Shown here piece by piece: positions 22,845 through 27,260 of a stretch of 27,260 nt of DNA. The first letter of the stretch is position 1; every line of letters begins with the position of its first letter. The translations under genes and the position numbers were made by a program. The stretch covers positions 1 to 27,260 of the forward strand of contig DASQPC010000054.1 of assembly GCA_035644155.1 (NCBI GenBank), given 5' to 3'. Below the pieces are notes generated by a model. It saw nothing but the letters and a program-made list of their open reading frames with translations. It did no database searches and had not been told where the DNA came from. This DNA is from DATIGJ01 sp035644155. Its GTDB lineage: Bacteria; Patescibacteriota; Microgenomatia; Levybacterales; UBA12049.

Positions 22845-23425
22845 GTGAAGAGAATATCCCGCATTTTGCCTGTCCAGGCAGAGTCCGGGATAAAATACGT
22901 CTTAAATCCACGTTTATTACGAAACGTGGTTGAAAAAAAATTTACTACTAATGCCAACAATGGATGCCTAGGAGATTTTGGCCGAGGAAGGACGTAGACG
23001 GCGACGATACTCATCGGGGAGGTGCCATCAACCTTTGATCCGGTGGTTTCCGAATGGGGCAACCTATTCTTAATTGAATGGCTACAAGTGAAGTTGATTT
23101 CGTAAGAAATCATATTAGCATGTAGCTGGGCACGGCGTGAACTGAAACATCTTAGTAACGCCAGGAAAAGACATCATAAGAGATTCCGTCAGTAGCGGTG
23201 AGCGAAAGCGGATCAGCCTAAACCCTGATTTTTCAGGGGGTTGCAGGGCAGACGATATTCGATGTGTTTTACATAGCAGAAAGATCCGGAATGGTCTTCC
23301 AAAGAGAGTGAAAGACTCGTACGCGAAATGGAAAACACCGATAGTTTGTTCCTAAGTACCACGGAGCACGATAAACTTTGTGGGAATCTGGGTCGACCAC
23401 GATCCAAGGCTAAATACCAAAATCT

Positions 23426-23464
<39 letters not shown>

Positions 23465-23791
23465 CACCCCGGAAGGGGGATGAAAGAGAACTGAAATTGT
23501 TGGCTAACAAGCAGACAGAGTCCTTCGGCGCAAGCCTCAGGATGATGTCGTGCCTATTGAAGAATGAGCCGGTGAGTTTTTGATTGCTGCAGAGTTTAAC
23601 CAATTTTCATTGGGAAGACGAAGTGAAAGCGAGCCCTAACTGGGCATGATTCCTTTGGAATCAAGTAGCAATCATTAAACCCGAAACCGGGTGAGCTAAC
23701 CTTGAGCAGGGTGAGTCCTTCAGAAATGGAGGAGGAGGCCCGAACTCGTGTCCGTAGCAATGGGCTGAGATGACTTGAGGTTAGGGGCAAT

Positions 23792-23823
<32 letters not shown>

Positions 23824-25488
23824 CCCGAAATATATTAAGGTATAGCGCTGATAATTGTACCAGGGGGTAGAGCACTGAATGGTTCGTGGCGGAGCAATCT
23901 GTCGCAACCAATCAAACTCCGAATACCTGCGTATGTATTACAGTAGTCAGACTTGTCGGGCTAAGCTGATAAGTCGAAAGGGAAACAGCCCAGATTCCCA
24001 ATTAAGGCCTCTAAATAGAAGCTAAGTTTTTAAGGAAGTCACGATCCAGAGACACCCAGGAAGTTGGCTTAGAAGCAGCCATCTTTTAAAGATAGCGTAA
24101 CAGCTCACTGGCGGATGGTTTGTGGCGCCGAAAATTTATCGAGGATTAAGCTTCTTGCCGAAATTGGAAACTTTTTATAGCCGCAAGGTTATAGGGATTG
24201 GTAGGGGAGCGTCTTAAGTGCAGTGAAGCTGTGGTGTAAACCATGGTGGAGCGCTTAGGAGTGAGAATGCCGGCATGAGTAGCGTAATGCAGATGAGATA
24301 TCTGCACACCGAAAGCCCAAGGTTTCCTCCGCAATGTAAATCAACGGAGGGTAAGTCGGCCCTAAGGGTCTTCCTCGTTAAAGGGGATTAGCCCGATGGA
24401 CAAGTCGTTAAGATTCGACTACAGGATATGTGTATTGTAAGGTGGTGACGAAGTTGGAAAATTCAAGCCTCGTTCGCGGGGTCAAAGCAGTAAGATAGTG
24501 ATGATAGGTAAATCCGTCGTCGTGTTTAATCGAGCTGTGATGGAAAGTTCCCTAGCAATAGGGGATGATTTGAAACGTTTCAGTTTCCAAGAAAAGCCTC
24601 ATTATGACACCGCAAGGTTGTCAAAACGCATATTTTTCCGTACCGCAAACCGACACAGGTGGGCTGGTCGAGTAGACTAAGGTGACCGGGAGACAGATGA
24701 TTAAGGAACTCGGCAATAAAGCTAGGCGTAACCTATGGGAGATGCCTTGCCCCAATTTATTGGGGCCGCAGCAAAAGATTACTTAGCGACTGTTTATCTA
24801 AAACACAGGTCCCTGCAAAGCCGAAAGGCAACGTATAGGGGCTGACACCTGCCCAGTGCCGGTAAGTCAATGATGGTGAGTGATTCTCGTAAGGGATGAG
24901 CTTGTTATCAAAGCTCCGGTGAACGGCAGCAGTAACTATAACTGTTCTATGGTAGCGAAGTTCCTTGTCGGGCAAGTTCCGACCCGCACGAAAGGTAGAA
25001 CGACTGAGTAACTGTCTTAATCATTTACCCGGCGAAATTGAGATGGCTGTGAAGACGCGGCCTAGGTATACATGGACAAAAAGACCCCGGGAGCTTTACT
25101 GTAGCTTGGCATTTGCAAGCTTTTTTCAATTGTTTAGAATAGGAGGGAGATTCGTCGAAAGTGAAATACCTCTCTTTGAAATGAGTGAGCATAACTTTGA
25201 CCCGCATAAAAATATGGGCGAAGGACAGTGTCTGGTGGGCAGTTTTACTGGGGAGGTAGGCTCCTACAACGCAACGGAGCCGCGCAATGGTTGGCTAATC
25301 ATGGATGGAAATCATGATGATAGCGTAAATGCAAAAGCCAGCTTGACTGCGAGACCTACAAGTCGAGCAGGTACGAAAGTAGGCGTTAGTGATCCTGTGA
25401 TGCTTGGTGGCAAGCACACAGCTTAACGGCTAAAAGCTACCCCGGGGATAACAGGCTGATCGCATCCGAGCGTCCACAGCGACGATGC

Positions 25489-25524
<36 letters not shown>

Positions 25525-25561
25525 AGGCGGAGAAGTTTCCAAGGGTCCGGCTGTTCGCCGG

Positions 25562-25596
<35 letters not shown>

Positions 25597-25604
25597 AAGA
25601 CAGT

Positions 25605-26404
25605 AAGCAATGACCGTTGCTGTCTTTCCTTCAACGTTTTGAATCAATAAAGAGGAAATGAAGGACTTCGATCTTAAGTTGAGATCGAAGCTAAATCTAG
25701 CTATATGCTGGAAACTCCGTAGTATCTCACGCTAGTTGACATCTAATTAAATTAGATATTAAACTGATAATGCGATGAGTGCGGACAATCAGCAGGCAAC
25801 TAGGAAAGAGGTCTCAGATGAATATTTTGCAGGTTTTACTGATGGAGAAGGCTGCTTTTATGTGGGATTTAGTAAACGAAACGATTTGCCTCTAAAATGG
25901 CAAGTTATCACTGAATTTCATGTAAGCCAAAATCCAGGAGGAAAAAATCTTCTTGAAGCATTTAGGCAAAGGCTTGGTTGTGGGTATTTAAAACCCAATC
26001 ATGCCAAAAGTCTAAAGGATAAGTCATGGGTTCTTATAATTAAAGATAGAATCGACTTAAGAGAAAAACTTATTCCTTTTTTCAAGAAGAATCTACTCTA
26101 TACAGGAAAACAGCAAGATTTTGTGATCTTTAAAAAAGTGCTTGAAATAATTGAACAAGGCAAGCATTTACAAAAGGAAGGTTTAGAAGAGATTTTAAAC
26201 TTAGTCTTTAGTAGTAAAAGAATTACAAATAAACGATATTCAAAAGAAATGATCCTTTTTTAGCGCCTCAGAGACTATACGCTAGATCACGTTCAGTTTC
26301 ATGGACGTGAAAGATATAGTCCGAACTGCATAGCGATATGCAGAGTACAATAGAAATATTGTGCCTTTTATCTATCATCTGACAGATAAAAAGTAACATA
26401 ATTG
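25605..26404 (+). mobile_element. Group I intron 1 in 23S (after U2604), 800 nt
   Basis: The 5' exon ends in U and the intron ends in G, as group I requires. P1 forms between exon AAGACAGT (25597-25604) and guide GCTGTCTT (25619-25626), with a U-G pair at the splice site. P4 is TGCTG (25706-25710) with CAGCA (25790-25794). R is at about 26266-26281 and S at 26311-26322, with P7 GACTAT/ATAGTC. Three 3' hairpins follow: CTGCATA-GCGA-TATGCAG, an 8-bp stem with a GAAA loop, and CTTTTATCT/AGATAAAAAG. Removal restores GACAGU-UCGGUC of helix 93. Confidence 0.93.
25775..26263 (+). CDS. LAGLIDADG homing endonuclease of intron 1
   Basis: A 162-aa protein with a single LAGLIDADG motif (YFAGFTDGEGCFYVGF), so it should act as a homodimer like I-CreI. 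It would cut intronless 23S genes at the insertion site and so drive homing. The ORF start lies before the 3' strand of P4, so its first codons double as ribozyme core; it ends just before R, placing the ORF in the P6 region. No SD is visible. Catalytic Asp/Glu of the motif are intact, so the enzyme may be active. Confidence 0.92.
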   Translation: MSADNQQATRKEVSDEYFAGFTDGEGCFYVGFSKRNDLPLKWQVITEFHVSQNPGGKNLLEAFRQRLGCGYLKPNHAKSLKDKSWVLIIKDRIDLREKLIPFFKKNLLYTGKQQDFVIFKKVLEIIEQGKHLQKEGLEEILNLVFSSKRITNKRYSKEMILF

Positions 26405-26561
26405 TCGGTCTCTATCCTGTATACCCGTTTGAGATTTGAGGAGATTCGTCCCTAGTAAGCAATTGCTACGTATTGCAGTAATGCAGTATTGAAAATTTGG
26501 CTTATAACGGTGGAGCCCTAATGGTTGAATGTATCTCTAGTCCTATGATACATTTATATAA

Positions 26562-27071
26562 ATGCCATGGGTAATACCGTGGGAAGACTTTTCTAAAGTG
26601 AATAATACTGATCTTGCTTATATTGCTGGATTTTTAGATGGGGATGGAAGCATAATGCTTCAATTTCATCGACGAGATCGCGGTAAAGAGATTTTTCGGA
26701 TAAAAACAGTGATATGTTTTTATCAGGATAATCGATATTTAAGCGAAATAAAATGGATTCAGCAAATATTTAATTGTGGATATGTCTATACACGTAATGA
26801 TCGTATTTGCGAGTTACGTATTGAAGGATATCAAAGAGTATTTGATGTCCTGATGCTTTTAAGACCATATTTACGATTAAAAAGAAAACAAGCAGAATTA
26901 TTGATTGACTTGATTCCACAATTACAGCGAAAATTAGTGTCAAAACAAGATATTGTTGTATGGATTCAAAAGATGCGAGAATTAAATTATTTTTCCTCGC
27001 AAAGAAATACTTTAGAAAATGTCCCCGTAACGACTGATATGGATAAGCACTCAGTAAAAACTGAAATTTAA
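26562..27071 (+). CDS. LAGLIDADG homing endonuclease of intron 2
   Basis: A 169-aa single-motif enzyme (AYIAGFLDGDGSIMLQF), expected to be a homodimer. The first ten or so codons overlap the P6 hairpin and the 5' strand of P7, so RNA-core and protein constraints coincide there; an internal start is possible but no good one is seen. The ORF sits between the two P7 strands. It shares little sequence with the intron 1 enzyme beyond the family motif, so the two introns were probably acquired separately. Confidence 0.9.
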   Translation: MPWVIPWEDFSKVNNTDLAYIAGFLDGDGSIMLQFHRRDRGKEIFRIKTVICFYQDNRYLSEIKWIQQIFNCGYVYTRNDRICELRIEGYQRVFDVLMLLRPYLRLKRKQAELLIDLIPQLQRKLVSKQDIVVWIQKMRELNYFSSQRNTLENVPVTTDMDKHSVKTEI

Positions 27072-27090
27072 GCTTTCCATTATATGCCAA

Positions 27091-27113
27091 CACCCTGAGT
27101 TTATCGAAGGGTG
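27091..27113 (+). repeat. CCTGAG...CGAAGG repeat forming a hairpin in intron 2
   Basis: CACCCT (27091-27096) and AGGGTG (27108-27113) pair around an 11-nt loop. The sequence is the same type of dispersed repeat found beside and within copA. It lies between the ORF end and the S element, where a peripheral P8-like stem would be expected. Confidence 0.6.
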
Positions 27114-27260
27114 AAGATATAGTCTGATCCTCAGAGTAATCTGAGAAAACATAATGACGAGAGGACTGGGATGAGGGAATCCCTGGTGTGTCGGTTGTTT
27201 CCGAATAGGAGCACTGCCGAGTAGCTAGATTCCCAACGGATAACCGCTGAAAGCATCTAA

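Larger units (their letters stand above)
26457..27156 (+). mobile_element. Group I intron 2 in 23S (after U2656), 700 nt
   Basis: The 5' exon ends CCTAGU and the intron ends in G; joining restores CCUAGU-ACGAGAGG, the sarcin-ricin loop. The core includes a P6-like hairpin CCATGG/CCGTGG (26565-26582), P7 AGACT (26585-26589) with AGTCT (27121-27125), the S element GAAGATATAGTC, and a P9 hairpin CTCAGA-GTAA-TCTGAG (27130-27145) with a GNRA loop. P1 is weaker than in intron 1: guide GCTACG pairs four positions, then a mismatch. Both introns start AAGCAAT. The subgroup is not assigned. Confidence 0.88.

Overview
The window looks like a low-GC genome of the Candidate Phyla Radiation (Patescibacteria), most likely its Microgenomates side. 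This is inference from gene content: an archaeal-type ATP-dependent DNA ligase, an endonuclease Q homologue, very short genes and leaders, a 23S rRNA gene with group I introns and no 16S gene beside it, and many small proteins of unknown family. Ordinary bacterial code fits: all three stop codons end genes, and in-frame stops of all three kinds occur only in damaged genes.

Layout. 1-3069: the end of an unknown gene, a Fic-family protein and the DNA ligase. 3121-4904: a GNAT acetyltransferase gene broken by one in-frame TAG, then an unrecognised protein. 4935-6057: a two-gene AbiEii-type nucleotidyltransferase module between two imperfect copies of the promoter and 5' end of the endonuclease Q gene; the upstream copy is dead. 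6005-10300: endonuclease Q, a four-helix membrane protein, peptidyl-tRNA hydrolase, acylphosphatase and three unknown small proteins. 10312-11820 (minus strand): an anchored DsbA-like thiol oxidoreductase and a Cof-type HAD phosphatase. 11847-16234: a copper-response operon in the order CsoR repressor, anchored cupredoxin, CopA P-type ATPase, DsbD/SafE-like membrane protein fused to a cupredoxin, and a CopZ-like chaperone. A dyad resembling a CsoR operator lies exactly in the -35/-10 spacer. 16296-20561: two unknown proteins, then thioredoxin and thioredoxin reductase. 20601-22389: three decaying genes, two of them paralogues with the same net +1 frame break. 22408-27260: promoter, tRNA-Ala(UGC), a spacer with boxA, and 23S rRNA running off the right edge.

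The 23S gene carries two group I introns of 800 and 700 nt, each encoding a single-motif LAGLIDADG endonuclease. By alignment to remembered E. coli 23S sequence they sit after U2604 (helix 93, peptidyl-transferase centre) and after U2656 (inside the sarcin-ricin loop). The exon between them is 52 nt, exactly 2605-2656. Both endonuclease ORFs begin inside the catalytic core of their intron.

Two features recur across the window. Many genes have an extended -10 box (TGnTATAAT-like) only 7-13 nt before the start codon, implying leaderless or near-leaderless mRNAs. Short palindromic or CCTGAG...CGAAGG repeats are inserted in frame in copA, beside copA and in intron 2.
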